Below are positions 10,340-22,143 of a DNA stretch of 64,000 nt, in pieces. The stretch spans positions 1 to 64,000 of the forward strand of contig JANXOM010000189.1 in NCBI GenBank assembly GCA_025353585.1, given 5' to 3'. The notes under the pieces were generated by a model. The model was not told where the DNA came from. It saw only the letters and a list, made by a program, of their open reading frames with translations, and did not search any database. This DNA is from Deltaproteobacteria bacterium (GTDB taxonomy: Bacteria > Myxococcota_A > Polyangia > Haliangiales > Haliangiaceae). Both the position numbers and the translations under genes were made by a program. Every line of letters starts with the position of its first letter. The stretch's first letter is position 1.

Positions 10340-11653
10340 TCAGGGGGCCGGGGCCGGGCCCCAGTCCACGCCCGTGGCGCTACCGGACCAGATCTTGACG
10401 GCCTTGCCGGTGCCATCGGCGTTGGCGAGGAACACGCCCTGGCCGGCCCGGGCGAACGCGATGGCGCGGCCGTTGGGCGCCCACGCCGGCTCCTCGTTCT
10501 GACCCTCGTTCTGCGTGACGCGGACCATCGCCTTGGAGTCGAGGTCGAGCGTGACGATGTCGTACGTGCCGCCGTCGCGCGTCGTGTAGGCGATGACGTG
10601 CTTGCCGGCCTTGGGCGACCACGCGGGCGTCGTGTTGTAGCTGCCGTTCGTCGACACCTGCTTCGGCGTGCCGCCGCCCACGCCGACCACGAAGATCTGC
10701 GGGCCGCCGTTGCGGTCGGAGACGAACGCGATCGAGCCGCCGTCCGGTGACCACGCGGGCGACGTGTCGATCGCCTTGTCGGTCGTGAGCCGCTTGACGA
10801 TCGCGCCGTCGCTGGCGCTGATGATGTAGATCTCCGCGTTGCCGTCCTTCGACAGCGTGACCGCGAGCTGCTTGCCATCCGGCGACCACGACGCGCCGGT
10901 GTTCATGCCCTTCTGCGCGCTGACCTTCGTCGGCCGGCCGCCGCCCGCGGGGGCGACGTACAGGTCCGGGTTGTCGCGCATGAAGCTCGTGTAGGCGATC
11001 TGCCCGCCCGACGGCGACCACGCCGGCAAGATGTTCGTCGAGCTGTTCTTCGAGACCGAGTAGGCGTTGGCCCCGTCGAAGTCCATCGCGTAGATGGCGC
11101 TGGTGCCCTTGCCCTTCGCCGTGAACGCGATCTTCGAGCCGAAGAAGCCGGTCTCGCCCGTGTAGTACTTCACGACCTCGTTGCACCAGCGGTGCGTGAT
11201 CGTCCGCGTGTCGCCCTTGCGCGGGTACGTCTTCGTGAGCGACGGCGTCGTGCCCTTCGAGACCTCGTAGAGCCGGAACTCGACGGCGTCCGCGGTCGCC
11301 TTGTACTTCACGACGCCGTACGCGCCGACGTCCTTCCACTTCTGCGGATCGATGTCGAGGCCGAGCGTCTTGTCGAGGAACGACGCCGAGTCGAGCACCT
11401 TGAACACGCCCGCGACGCCGAGGTCGAACGACGCGACGGTCGCGATGTCCTTTGCCGCCGCCGTGTCCCCATCGATCGAGACCGGGATGGCGATCGGGTA
11501 CGCGCCCGTCTTCGTGCCCGACACCGACAGCACGGTGCCGCCGCTGCCGTCATCGGCGCGCGCCACGCGCGGCCCGGCGAGGACCGCGCCGACCACCACG
11601 GCCGCGAGCGCGGCTACTCTGACTTTGCGATGCTGAATTTGAAGCATAGCCAC
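10340..11653 (-). CDS. tolB: Tol-Pal system protein TolB
   Basis: 437 residues, the usual TolB length. The signal peptide is [22 protein letters not shown]. The N-terminal domain (about 35-165) contains the TolB segment [12 protein letters not shown] and [27 protein letters not shown]. The C-terminal six-bladed propeller (about 170-430) shows repeated [18 protein letters not shown]-type PD40 blades. TolB is periplasmic and links the inner-membrane TolQRA motor to Pal in the outer membrane. Its start lies within the end of tolA (34-40 bp overlap; ATG at 11653 or 11647). No pal gene follows it here; an AAA ATPase gene does. Confidence 0.96.
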   Translation of the reverse strand: MAMLQIQHRKVRVAALAAVVVGAVLAGPRVARADDGSGGTVLSVSGTKTGAYPIAIPVSIDGDTAAAKDIATVASFDLGVAGVFKVLDSASFLDKTLGLDIDPQKWKDVGAYGVVKYKATADAVEFRLYEVSKGTTPSLTKTYPRKGDTRTITHRWCNEVVKYYTGETGFFGSKIAFTAKGKGTSAIYAMDFDGANAYSVSKNSSTNILPAWSPSGGQIAYTSFMRDNPDLYVAPAGGGRPTKVSAQKGMNTGASWSPDGKQLAVTLSKDGNAEIYIISASDGAIVKRLTTDKAIDTSPAWSPDGGSIAFVSDRNGGPQIFVVGVGGGTPKQVSTNGSYNTTPAWSPKAGKHVIAYTTRDGGTYDIVTLDLDSKAMVRVTQNEGQNEEPAWAPNGRAIAFARAGQGVFLANADGTGKAVKIWSGSATGVDWGPAPAP

Positions 11654-12327
11654 TTCGTCGTTAGGGGCAGCAGGTGGTCCGGAACCGGGACCGGGTGATC
11701 GTTGCGCATCTTCTTCAAGGCGTCGATGGCGGTCTCGGCCGCGGTCTGCAGGTCATCGTCCGTCTTCACGTCGAACTTCGTGTCGACGATCTTGCCCTCG
11801 GCCGTGAGGTGGATGCAGCCGACCGGCACGCTGTCGCCCTTCGCCATCGCCGGCGGCGCGTAGTGCATGTCGGCGTTGAGCTGCCCGAGCCACGGGTCGC
11901 CCTTCGTGATGTCGCCGAAGCCCTTCTCGCTGCCGTTGAAGTCGCCGACCGTCGGCTTGGCCGAGCCGGCGGGCGCGTCGTCGTCATCGTGGTGCTTGAA
12001 GCGATCGATGTTCGTGTCGACCTTGTCGTCGTGCTTCGGCGGCGGCTTGTCGTCGTCCGGCTTGGGCGGCGGCGGGTCCTTCTTGTCGTCGTGGGAGACG
12101 CCGACCGGCTTCTGGACTTCATCGGGCGGCCGGAAGTGCTTCTGCGGCTGGTTGACCTTCTCCTTGCGCATCGCGATCGACGCCTCGATCGCGGTCATGT
12201 CCTTCAGCTCGGGCGCGCGCGCCTCGGCCGCCTGCGTGAACCACAGGGTCGGGACCGCGATCGCCCCGACGACGAGCAGCGCGCTCACGGCCGAGATGAC
12301 CTGCATCTCGGTCTCCTTGAGCGACAT
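11614..12327 (-). CDS. TolA-like energy transducer (TonB/TolA C-terminal family)
   Basis: About 237 residues from the ATG at 12327, which overlaps the tolR stop (ATGA). One N-terminal membrane anchor ([21 protein letters not shown]) is followed by a Lys/Pro/Asp-rich linker ([21 protein letters not shown], about 80-105) and a C-terminal domain with [17 protein letters not shown] typical of TonB/TolA-type C-domains. It would span the periplasm and transmit force from TolQR to TolB and Pal. It is much shorter than E. coli TolA, which is common outside the Gammaproteobacteria. The ORF track start at 12579 is a shadow of tolR. Confidence 0.8.
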   Translation of the reverse strand: MSLKETEMQVISAVSALLVVGAIAVPTLWFTQAAEARAPELKDMTAIEASIAMRKEKVNQPQKHFRPPDEVQKPVGVSHDDKKDPPPPKPDDDKPPPKHDDKVDTNIDRFKHHDDDDAPAGSAKPTVGDFNGSEKGFGDITKGDPWLGQLNADMHYAPPAMAKGDSVPVGCIHLTAEGKIVDTKFDVKTDDDLQTAAETAIDALKKMRNDHPVPVPDHLLPLTTKWLCFKFSIAKSE

Positions 12328-12818
12328 CACTTCCCCGGCCCCGGCGCCACGGTGGCCCCGATCGCCGCCGGCCCGAGCGAGCTCGCGTCGAGCCCGTCGA
12401 GCTTGAGCACGTCGCTGGGGTTGGTGAGCATCATGACCTTCTGGACCTTGGCGTCGCGCGCGATCGCCATCGCGGTGATCACGACGCCATACGGCAGCGA
12501 CGTGTCGGCCTCGACGTAGAGCGCGCTCTCCTTTTGGACGCGCGCGTTGGCCTCGAGCTTCACCCGTAGATCCTTCCACGTGATCTGCGTTCCACCCAGG
12601 TAGATCTTGTCGTCCTTCGCGATCGAAAGGACGAGCTTACCGTCGGGATCCTCGATGTTCTGCGCCGTTACGGCGGGCAGGTCGAGGGACACGCCGGTGT
12701 TCATCATCGGCGCCGTGATCATGAAGATGATCAACAGCACCAGCATCACGTCGACGAACGGCGTGACGTTGATCTCGGAGTTGAGATCGTCGCCGCCGCC
12801 GCCTCCTCCGAGCTTCAT
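12327..12818 (-). CDS. tolR: TolR/ExbD family biopolymer transporter
   Basis: 163 residues with one N-terminal transmembrane helix. The proton-pathway Asp lies in [21 protein letters not shown], the ExbD/TolR signature (about 17-37). The periplasmic domain follows. With TolQ it forms the proton-driven stator of the Tol complex. It starts 15 bp after the tolQ stop and is followed by an ATGA overlap with tolA. A glycine-rich lead ([16 protein letters not shown]) is common in this family. Confidence 0.95.
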   Translation of the reverse strand: MKLGGGGGGDDLNSEINVTPFVDVMLVLLIIFMITAPMMNTGVSLDLPAVTAQNIEDPDGKLVLSIAKDDKIYLGGTQITWKDLRVKLEANARVQKESALYVEADTSLPYGVVITAMAIARDAKVQKVMMLTNPSDVLKLDGLDASSLGPAAIGATVAPGPGK

Positions 12819-12833
12819 CGCATCACCGCCGGG

Positions 12834-13553
12834 CTACCTGAGGAAGTGCCGCTTGATGATGTTGAGGTAGTCCTGCTCGAACATGTCCATCTCCGAGCGG
12901 AGGACGCGGATGCGCCGCGAGAAGTAGTTGTAGGCCATGACGGCGGGGATGGCGGCGACGAGGCCGATCGCCGTCGCGAACAGGGCCTCTGCGATGTGCG
13001 GGCCGACCGTCTTGAGCGATGCCGCGCCGGCTTCCTTCGAGTCCGCGATGTCCATGAACGCGAAGAGGATGCCGATGACCGTGCCGAACAGGCCGATGAA
13101 CGGGCCGGCCGAGCCCGTCGTCGCGAGGAACGGCGTCATCGACTCGAGCTTCGTGGTCTCGACCGTCTGCGCGCGCCGCAGCGAGCGCTCGATGTTCGCG
13201 AGGTTGCCCTCGCGGTCCCCCTTCAAGTTCTCGTCGGACGCGAGCTTCGCCAGCTCCGTGTAGCCCGCCACGAACATCTGCGAGATCGGGCTGTTGCGCA
13301 GCGCCTGGGCTTGCTTGTAGATCTGCTCGATGTCGCGCGAGCGCCAGAACGAGTCGAGGAACTTCGTCGATTCACTGGTCGCGCGGCGGATGTAGAGCGC
13401 CTTGTAGATGATGATGTACAGGCCCACCACGAACATCAGGGCGAGCAAGATCATCACGCACTTGACGATCCAGTGCGCCTGGTCGAACAGGCGCGGGATG
13501 TCGAGCGTTGCGGCCAGGCTCCACGCCGCGTGTTTCGTCAAAAGCCCTGGCAT
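12834..13553 (-). CDS. tolQ: TolQ/ExbB family proton channel (MotA/TolQ/ExbB)
   Basis: About 239 residues from the ATG at 13553. A longer start at 13583 adds [10 protein letters not shown] and would overlap the ATG of the divergent lipoprotein gene. Three transmembrane helices are visible: [19 protein letters not shown] (near the N-terminus), [19 protein letters not shown] and [23 protein letters not shown]. The last two carry the conserved channel motif of ExbB/TolQ. First gene of the tolQRAB run. Only about 28 bp separate it from the divergent lipoprotein gene, so promoters must lie in or next to coding sequence. Confidence 0.95.
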   Translation of the reverse strand: MPGLLTKHAAWSLAATLDIPRLFDQAHWIVKCVMILLALMFVVGLYIIIYKALYIRRATSESTKFLDSFWRSRDIEQIYKQAQALRNSPISQMFVAGYTELAKLASDENLKGDREGNLANIERSLRRAQTVETTKLESMTPFLATTGSAGPFIGLFGTVIGILFAFMDIADSKEAGAASLKTVGPHIAEALFATAIGLVAAIPAVMAYNYFSRRIRVLRSEMDMFEQDYLNIIKRHFLR

Positions 13554-13581
13554 AATGAATGTTTCGTCGATAGCACGCGCC

Positions 13582-14055
13582 ATGCGACCCGGTCAAATCG
13601 CCCACCTCTCTTTGGCCGCCGCGGCCGCGCTGGCCGCCGCGCTGGGAGCGTGCGGCACGATCGAAGGCGGCGCGGTCGAGCTGTCGTGGCGCCTGCGCCC
13701 CGAGCCGGGGACGATCATCGAAAACCCCAGCCCGTTTCTCGACTGCGATCCGATGCAGCCGAGCACGAACCCGATCGGTCAGATCCGCCTGACCTGGGAC
13801 GTCGACGGCGCGACCGACTCGACCAGCTTTCCCTGCGCCAATGGTAACGGCGTCACGCGCTTCGAGGTCCCGCCGGGCGACGCGCTCCTGACCGTGACCC
13901 CGGTGTGCGTCGGACACGACGCCGATCCGACGACCTACGTCACGCCCGCCGCGGTCCAGCGCACGGTGAAGGTCGGCGACACGGTGAGCCTCGGCGCGGT
14001 CGAGCTGTTACTGCGTGTGTCGTCATGTGATCTTCAGCCCTGTATCTGCGAGTAG
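13582..14055 (+). CDS. small predicted lipoprotein
   Basis: 157 residues with a lipoprotein signal ([19 protein letters not shown], lipobox LGAC). The mature part is a small beta-rich domain with repeated acidic/Thr strands and a cysteine-rich end ([11 protein letters not shown]). No family was recognised. It is divergent from tolQ and followed 18 bp later by a similar lipoprotein gene. The pair may be paralogous: both have a ValThr-rich core with threonine-proline turns. Confidence 0.75.
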   Translation: MRPGQIAHLSLAAAAALAAALGACGTIEGGAVELSWRLRPEPGTIIENPSPFLDCDPMQPSTNPIGQIRLTWDVDGATDSTSFPCANGNGVTRFEVPPGDALLTVTPVCVGHDADPTTYVTPAAVQRTVKVGDTVSLGAVELLLRVSSCDLQPCICE

Positions 14056-14073
14056 GTGGCACCCTCGCGGCCC

Positions 14074-14796
14074 ATGAACCGCGCGCTCCTGCTCCTCGCC
14101 GGCCTCGCCCTGCCGGCGTGCATCGCCGGCAAGGCGACCGGCATCGACTCGAACGACGCTCTCGTCGCCGTCACCTGGAGCGTGCGCACCGTCGCCGGGT
14201 TCGAGCAGGCCTGTCCGGCCGGCACGCCGACCGCGCAGGTCATCGCGCAGCCGGTGGATCCCCTGACCGGGGAGCCGACGACGGCCTCGCAGGAGACGCT
14301 GTTCGACTGCAGCGCCAAGTCGGGGACGATCTCCCTCGTCCCGGACTCGTACGTGATCAGCGTCCACCTCCTGGACGCTGACGGCGCGGGGGTCTACGCC
14401 GCCTCGCTGCCGTCAGGGGTCGTCGATCTCAGCGCCATCGACGCGAGCGAGGCCTTCGACCTCTACACCGACGGCGGTTACCTCGAGCTCGCCTGGACGC
14501 TGACTTCTCCGTCCGACGCGGTCGTCGATTGCGAGACGGCCGGCGTGACGGACATCGTCGCCGTCCTGACCCCGACCGGCAGCGGCGGCGGGGCGCTGAC
14601 CACCACGTCACCGATCCCCTGCGTCGCCGGCACGGCCATCAGCAGCGTCGTCGCCGCCGGCACGTACAGCGTGGCCGTCCGCGCCGAGGCCACCGGCTCC
14701 GTCCGCGGCAGCACCACGCTGCCCGTCGAGATCGTCCGCGGGCCGAACCAGGTCACCGCGGTTGGCACGATCACGATCCCCATCCCGGCGAACTAG
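14074..14796 (+). CDS. predicted lipoprotein
   Basis: About 240 residues from the ATG at 14074. Signal MNRALLLLAGLALPACIAG with lipobox LPAC. The mature region has two repeated beta units (about 35-120 and 130-235) sharing a VTWSVRTV / LAWTLTS strand, then paired cysteines and a YVISV or YSVAV strand. This is an internal duplication, and the units resemble the single domain of the preceding lipoprotein. Unknown function; surface location is likely. Confidence 0.75.
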   Translation: MNRALLLLAGLALPACIAGKATGIDSNDALVAVTWSVRTVAGFEQACPAGTPTAQVIAQPVDPLTGEPTTASQETLFDCSAKSGTISLVPDSYVISVHLLDADGAGVYAASLPSGVVDLSAIDASEAFDLYTDGGYLELAWTLTSPSDAVVDCETAGVTDIVAVLTPTGSGGGALTTTSPIPCVAGTAISSVVAAGTYSVAVRAEATGSVRGSTTLPVEIVRGPNQVTAVGTITIPIPAN

Positions 14797-14811
14797 CGCT
14801 AAGGTCTGGCC

Positions 14812-15564
14812 ATGAGTGTCCGCGGCCGCCTCGGTCTCGACCCGAGCCAGTTCCGGATCACGCCCGGCGCGCTGGCGCTGGCGCTCGGCGAGCTGGCGGT
14901 CTCGCTCCTCTGGCTCGCGTCCCCGCCGACCGTGCGCGCGACCCTCGACACGTGGCTCGCGGCGACGCCGAGCAACGTCTTCGAGCACGGCCGGGTGTGG
15001 ACGCTCGTCACCGGCGCGTTCCTGGAGCTGAACTTCCTCTCGATCATCCTCCACATGATCATCTTGTGGTCGTTCGTCCCGACCCTAGAGCGGTTCTGGG
15101 GAACGGCGCGCTTCCTGCGCTTCGCGGCGATCACGTCGGTCGCGGCCACGGTCGCCGGCACGGTGTTCGGGCGGTTCGTCACCGGCGACAACGTCGTCAT
15201 CGGCGGCCTGAACCCGTTCGTGGACGCGGCGATCGTGGCGTTCGGGATCACGTACGCGCGCCAGCCGGTCCAGTTCTTCGGTGTGCTGCCGCTCACAGGC
15301 CGGCAGCTCATGTACGGCATCCTCGGCGTCGTCGCGGTCGGCGTGCTGCTGCAGGGGGACTGGAACAACGGCGTCGCGTTCGCGGCCGCGTGCGGCGCGG
15401 CGGCGCTCATGACCTCGAAGTGGAGCCCGATGCTCGCCTGGAAGCGGCGCAAGATCGCCCGGGCCCGCGCGAAGCTGTCCGTGATGCAGGGCGGCAAGAG
15501 CGGCCCGAGCGGGCGGAGCGCCCCGTCGAAGCCGAAGCGTGACGACTCGCGGTTTTTGAACTAA
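14812..15564 (+). CDS. rhomboid-like membrane protein lacking catalytic residues
   Basis: 250 residues with about six hydrophobic segments and the rhomboid topology, including the L1-type WTLVTGAFLE and a WSFVPTLERFWG turn followed by helices. In active rhomboids the nucleophile is in GxSG; here the same place reads GGLNPFVDAAIVAFG. The last helix, where GHxxG normally supplies His, reads NNGVAFAAACGAA. Both catalytic residues are therefore missing, so it is probably a pseudoprotease, perhaps a membrane-protein binding factor. A basic C-terminal tail (KRRKIARARAKLS, then GKSGPSGRSAPSKPKR) is cytoplasmic. The stop is 11 bp before the next gene. Confidence 0.75.
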   Translation: MSVRGRLGLDPSQFRITPGALALALGELAVSLLWLASPPTVRATLDTWLAATPSNVFEHGRVWTLVTGAFLELNFLSIILHMIILWSFVPTLERFWGTARFLRFAAITSVAATVAGTVFGRFVTGDNVVIGGLNPFVDAAIVAFGITYARQPVQFFGVLPLTGRQLMYGILGVVAVGVLLQGDWNNGVAFAAACGAAALMTSKWSPMLAWKRRKIARARAKLSVMQGGKSGPSGRSAPSKPKRDDSRFLN

Positions 15565-15575
15565 CGTCCCTCTCG

Positions 15576-17384
15576 ATGAGGATGCCAGCGGTCCGCCTCG
15601 GGGCGGTTGTCGTGTTGTTTGTCGGGGCCACGGCGTGCGGGACGAAGCACACGGGGGGTGACGACGACGATCAGAGCGCCGGCCTCGTGTCGATCGACGT
15701 GCTCCCCCCGAACGCGATGCTGACGTACACCGGCACGCCGGTGACGCTCGCGTACTCTGCCGTGGGCCACTACGACGATGGCCACACCGCGACGCTCGCG
15801 ATGGCCACGTTCGGCCTCGACGACACGGCCGCGCTGCTCGGCACGCTCGACGCGACCGCGACCTTCACCGCGAGCGGCACCGGCGCCGGTAAGGGGCAAG
15901 TCACCGCGACGCTCGGCGAGATCCACGGCGCGACGTCCGTCATCGTGCAGATGCACACGACGACCTTCGGCGCGGGCGTCGATCCCGGCGCGGGCTCGAG
16001 CTTCACCGACCCGCTGCCGACGGGCGCGCTGTCGCCGGTCGTCGACTACCCGCTCGCCGGCGCCGTGATGCCGTCGAGCGTCAAGGCGCCCGACGTGATG
16101 TGGGAGCAGGGCGCGAGCGTCCCGACGGACCTCTACCGCGTGCGCTGGACGGCCGGGCTCGCGACGCAGGACACCATCCTCGTCGTCGCCGATGGCTTCA
16201 AGTTCGACGCGAAGCCGGCCGACAGCGCCTGGCAGGCGCTCGTGAACAGCGCGCAGGGCGAGCCGATCACCGTCGAGGTGGCGCACTGGGATGCCACGAA
16301 CGGCGCGCAGGTCAGCAGCGCGGTGGCCGTCAACGTCGTGCCGGGCGACGTCGTCGGCGCCATCTACTACTGGGACCTCAGCCAGGGCCGCATGAAGCGG
16401 ATCGACGCGGATGGCCTCGCCGACGCGATCCCGAACCCACCCGGCAGCCCCAACGCGGCCGACGCCGGCGCGCAGTGCGTGGCGTGCCACGCGATCAGCC
16501 ACGATGGCCGCTACCTGTCGGCGTCGCTGTTCGGCGGCGGCGAGCAGGGCGCCGTCTTCGACCTCTCGAACCCCGACGTCACGAGCGGCACGGTCGTCGC
16601 CCCGACGCTCGCGCCGGTGACCACGGCGTCGTACCGCACGCTGTTCTCGACGTTCTCGCCCGACGATACGCGCCTCGTCATCAACAACGGCGTTGGCCTC
16701 GATCTCCTCGATCCGCAGACCGGCACCTCGGTCGTGCAGAACGGCACGCCGCTGCCGACGGCGGGCATGGCCCACCCGACCTGGTCGCCGGACGGCAGCG
16801 CGATCGCGGTCGTCGGTAACCATAACGGCAGCTGGGCCGTCGACTACACCGTCGGCGACCTGCAGATCATCCCGGTCACCGGCCCCGACACGTTCGGTCC
16901 GCCGACGACGATCGTGGCGGCGGCGAGCGTCGATCCGGCGTTCGCGGCGCCCTCGTGGCCGTCGTTCTCGCCGGACTCGAAGGTCGTGGCGTACGGCGCC
17001 GGCGTGAACTCGCGCGGCCGCAACTTCGACGGCACGACCGAGATCACGTACCCCGGCGCGCTGTTCTACGTCCCGAAGGCCGGCGGCGCGCCGATCCTCC
17101 TCGACGGCGCGTGCTCGGGCGGCCGCAACTGCTTCCTGCCGAACTTCAGCCCGTTCGACGACGGCGGCTACTTCTGGATGGTGTTCTACAGCCTCCGCGA
17201 CTACGGCAACGCCCAGGCCGGCACGCGCGGCACGACGCGGCGCCAGATGTGGATCACCGCGATCGACAAGACCAAGCTCGCCGCCGGCGTCGACGCCAGC
17301 TCGGTCCCCTACTGGCTGCCCGAGCAGGACGTCGCGACCGAGAACATGAGCGCGTTCTGGTCCGTCGCGCCGCCGATCCAGTAG
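15576..17384 (+). CDS. lipoprotein with PD40-type propeller and one c-type haem motif
   Basis: 602 residues. Lipoprotein signal VRLGAVVVLFVGATAC, then an Asp-rich linker. Residues about 40-130 form an Ig-like domain, and about 150-265 a second beta domain. At about 300 there is a CxxCH motif (QCVACHAISHDGRYL) that would bind one haem c. The rest shows PD40 blades (HPTWSPDGSAIAVV, SWPSFSPDSKVVAYG). The gene follows the rhomboid-like gene by 11 bp. Exported haem-propeller lipoproteins are frequent in Myxococcota; their substrates are unknown. Confidence 0.8.
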   Translation: MRMPAVRLGAVVVLFVGATACGTKHTGGDDDDQSAGLVSIDVLPPNAMLTYTGTPVTLAYSAVGHYDDGHTATLAMATFGLDDTAALLGTLDATATFTASGTGAGKGQVTATLGEIHGATSVIVQMHTTTFGAGVDPGAGSSFTDPLPTGALSPVVDYPLAGAVMPSSVKAPDVMWEQGASVPTDLYRVRWTAGLATQDTILVVADGFKFDAKPADSAWQALVNSAQGEPITVEVAHWDATNGAQVSSAVAVNVVPGDVVGAIYYWDLSQGRMKRIDADGLADAIPNPPGSPNAADAGAQCVACHAISHDGRYLSASLFGGGEQGAVFDLSNPDVTSGTVVAPTLAPVTTASYRTLFSTFSPDDTRLVINNGVGLDLLDPQTGTSVVQNGTPLPTAGMAHPTWSPDGSAIAVVGNHNGSWAVDYTVGDLQIIPVTGPDTFGPPTTIVAAASVDPAFAAPSWPSFSPDSKVVAYGAGVNSRGRNFDGTTEITYPGALFYVPKAGGAPILLDGACSGGRNCFLPNFSPFDDGGYFWMVFYSLRDYGNAQAGTRGTTRRQMWITAIDKTKLAAGVDASSVPYWLPEQDVATENMSAFWSVAPPIQ

Positions 17385-17456
17385 CCCCCCGGGTTGCCCC
17401 CGGGTTGCGGCGCGCTGCGTCAGTCTGCCCCACAAACTGAGGTAACCTGGACACCG

Positions 17457-18941
<1,485 letters not shown>

Positions 18942-18977
18942 GCCGAACGCAGCCGCGAGCGCTGCATGTAAGGGTCG

Positions 18978-21900
18978 ATGACGGACCTCGATCCCGCGGA
19001 GCTCCTCGCGCACGCCACCTGGCTGCGGCGGCTGGCGTATCGCCTCGTCGGCGACACGAGCGTGGCCGACGATGTCGCGCAGGAGACCTGGCTCGCGGCC
19101 TGGAGGTCGCCGCCGCGCGCGGACCGCCCCGTGCGGCCGTGGCTCCGGCACGTGCTGCGCAACGCGGCGCGGTTTCGGTGGCGCACCGAGACGAACCGGG
19201 CGGCGCGCGAGCAGACGATGGCCGCGCTCGCCGAGGACGCGGCCCCCGCGAGCGACGAGCTCCTGGCGCGGCACGAGCTGCAGCAGCTGCTGGCGCGGCT
19301 GGTCGGCGAGCTGGCGGAACCGTACCGGACGGCGGTGTTGCTGCGGTTTGCCGAGGGCCTGGACCCGGCGGCGATCGCGGTGAAGCTCGGGGTGCCGGCG
19401 GGGACCGTCCGATCGCGGGTGAACGAGGGGTTGCAGCGGCTCCGCGCGCGGCTCGACGATCTGCACGGCGGCCACCGGAGACCGTGGTTGCTCGCGCTCG
19501 GTCCGCTGGCCGCGCGGGGGACGCCGGCGCCGGTGGCGGGTGCAGCCTCGCTGGTCGCGTGGATGCTGCTCGCCGCGATGGCCGCGATCTGCGCGCTCGT
19601 GATGATCCAGCGCATGACGAGCCCGGCGCGCGAGTCGGCTCGTCCGTCGGTGCTGCGCGCCGAGCGGCCGCGGCTTGCGCTGGAGCCCGCGGCGGCGACG
19701 GCGGCGACGGCAGAGATCGCGGCAGAGAGCGCGGCAGAGAGCGCACTGATGACGGACGCGCCTCCGGGCTGGTTCGCGCAAGAGGGCGCGCCGGCCCGCC
19801 GGGTGGCCGGTCGCGTGACCGACGCGGGGGCGCCGGTCGGGGCGCTCGAGGTGCAGCTGGCGACGGAGCTGACGCGCGCGGGGCTCGGCGCGCCGGTGGT
19901 CACGCGTACGGCCGCAGACGGGAGCTTCGCGTTTCCCCCGCAGACGGCGGGCGTGGTCACGGTGGCCGCGGCGGCGCCGGATCGGATCGCGGCCATCGCG
20001 CACGTCGATCTGCGAGACCCGACGGCGCACGTCGATGGGGTCGAGCTGGCGCTCCGCCCGTGCGTCGGCGCGCTGGATGGCGCGGTGACCGACGCGGCCG
20101 GCGTGCCGATCGCGCACGCGCTGGTCCGCCGCGACGACGTCATCGGGACGGAGACGGATGCGGCAGGAGCCTACGCGCTGTGCATGGCGCCGAACGGCAT
20201 CACGACGGGCGAGGTGACGGTCGTCGTGCGCGCGCCGGGCTATGGCGCGTTGCAGCTCGCCGCCGGCGTGCCGGGTCGCGTGCACCACGACTTCGTGCTC
20301 GTGCCGGAGGCGGTCGTGACGGGGCGGGTGACGACGGAGGCGGGAACGGCCGTGGCGTACGCGGCGATCGCGAGCGAGGTCGACGTCGGCGCGCGTCGCG
20401 GCCTGGGGGAGATCGCGGCCCCGCAGCGCACCGTCGCCGATGCGAACGGCCAGTTCCGCCTCGCGGGGCTCGTCGCCGGCGCGCACGTGCTGGCGGGCTC
20501 GGCGCGCGGGCTCGTCGCGTCGCCGACGCGGCTCGCGCTCGTGCCCGGGGCCACGCAGGAGGTCGCGCTGGTGCTTCATCCGGCGAGCGTCGTGCGCGGA
20601 CACGTGACGCAAGCGGGTCGACCGGTTGGCGGCGCGGTGATCCAGCTCGCCGGCGCGGCGAGGAGCGATGCAAAGAATGATGCAAAGACCGATGCAAAGA
20701 CCGATGCGGTGAGCCAGGCCGACGGCTCGTTCGTCCTCGACGGCGTGCCCGTCGGGACGTGGACCGTGAGCGCGAGTCCTTATCGCGCGACGAGCGGGCC
20801 CGGTGGTGATCGCGGCGGGGATCGCCGCGCCGATCGTCGTCGCGGTGGAGCCGCTCGGGCTCGTCTCCGGCACGGTTCGCCGGCAGGGGCGCGTGGTCGC
20901 GGGAGCGCGCGTGTGCGCCGGGCTCGACGGTCACCGCAACACGTGTGCGATCGCGGACGCGGTCGGGCGCTACGTCCTCGTCGGGCTCGAGCCCGGCGCG
21001 TACACGCTGTTCGCCGACAGCGACGAGGCCGGCGCGTTCGCGCGCGACGTCATGTTCACGTTGGCGCTCGGCGAGCACCAGGTGCGCGACGTGGAGCTCG
21101 CGGCGGGGGCACAGGTCTCCGGTGACGTGATCGATGGCCACGGCGCCCCCGTCGCCGGCGCGGTGGTCAGCTTCGTGCAGCCGGCGAGCACCGGCCACCT
21201 GTTCGACGGCGCGCGCTGTATCACGAGCTCGGCCGGCGCGTTCGCGTGCCGCGCGCTGGCGCCGGGGACGTACGCGGTCGCCGTATCTCCCGCGACGGCC
21301 GGAAGCCATGCGTTTCCGGAGATCGGCGGAGCGCTGGCGCCGGTGGTGATCGCGACCGGCGACGCCAGGATCGCGGCGCTGCGCGTGGTGGTCGACGCGA
21401 CGCCGCTCGGCCTCGCGGGCGTGCTCGTCGATGGAGCGGGCGTGCCGATCGGCGATGCGCGGGTCCGCGCGTGGGCCGAGGGGGCCGATCCGGGCGCGCT
21501 CGTCCCGCCGACGAGCGCGGCGACCGACGGCGAGGGCCGCTTCCGGATCGCTAGCCTCGCGCCGGGTGCCTACGCCGTCGAGGCGCGCGCGCCTGATGGC
21601 ACCACCGTCACGCGGCGCGGGCTCGCCGCCGGGAACGTGGCGGTGGCGCTGGTGCTCGATGGCGCGGCGCAGTGCCACGGCACGGCGCCGCCGGCGGGCA
21701 ACACGGCCCCATCCGCGCGCGTCGCCTGGGACGAGCGCGTCGAGCTCGTCGGCTGGACCGCACCGGCGCGCGTCACGCGCGGCACGCCGTTCGAGGTCGA
21801 GGTCACGTATCGCGTGCTGCGCCCGCTCGACCGCGCGTGGACCGTGTTCGTTCACTTCGACGGTGTTCGGGGGGATGCGACCGCCGGCGCGAAGCCCGCC

Positions 21901-22143
21901 CCGCCGGCGCGCGTGAGCGCCGACCACGACCCGAGCTGCCCGACCACCGCCTGGCGCCCGGGCGACTACGTCCGCGAGCGCTTCACGGCGACGATCGCGA
22001 CCGCGCCCGGCTCGGATGCCCTCGCGGTCGGCTTCTTCGCCGGGGCATCGCTGCAGTGGACGAACCTGCCCGTGACCGCCGCGCCGGCCGGGGCGGCCGA
22101 TGCGTGGCACGGCGTCCGGCTCGCGACACTCGTGGTCGAGTAG
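18978..22143 (+). CDS. ECF-sigma-like protein with membrane helix and carboxypeptidase-regulatory-like repeats; interrupted by one frameshift
   Basis: Frame 18978 encodes an ECF sigma core: region 2 (RLAYRLVGDTSVADDVAQETWLAAWR) and region 4 (LAEPYRTAVLLRFAEGLDPAAIAVKLGVPAGTVRSRVNEGLQRLR). A transmembrane helix follows (WMLLAAMAAICALVMIQ, about 195-212), then five to seven carboxypeptidase-regulatory-like/CNA-B-type repeats. After SPYRATSG the frame shifts: an extra C in the run CCC at 20799-20801 restores the frame, giving SGPVVIAAGIAAPIVVAVEPLG and continuing in frame 20803 to 22143. The full protein would be about 1054 residues. AAGGG precedes the ATG. Either a sequencing error or a recent loss of function explains the shift. 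The 5-prime half alone is a complete membrane-bound sigma candidate. Confidence 0.8.
20667..20707 (+). repeat. 12-bp tandem repeat inside the sigma-like gene
   Basis: GATGCAAAGAAT, GATGCAAAGACC, GATGCAAAGACC, then GATGC. It encodes DAKNDAKTDAKTDA, a lysine/aspartate tract between two repeat domains. It is lower in GC than its surroundings and likely length-variable between strains. Confidence 0.85.

Noticed and set aside
20795-20805. Programmed frameshift in the sigma-like gene
   Set aside because: No slippery heptamer or stimulatory structure was seen; an indel or sequencing error is more likely, though it is not excluded.
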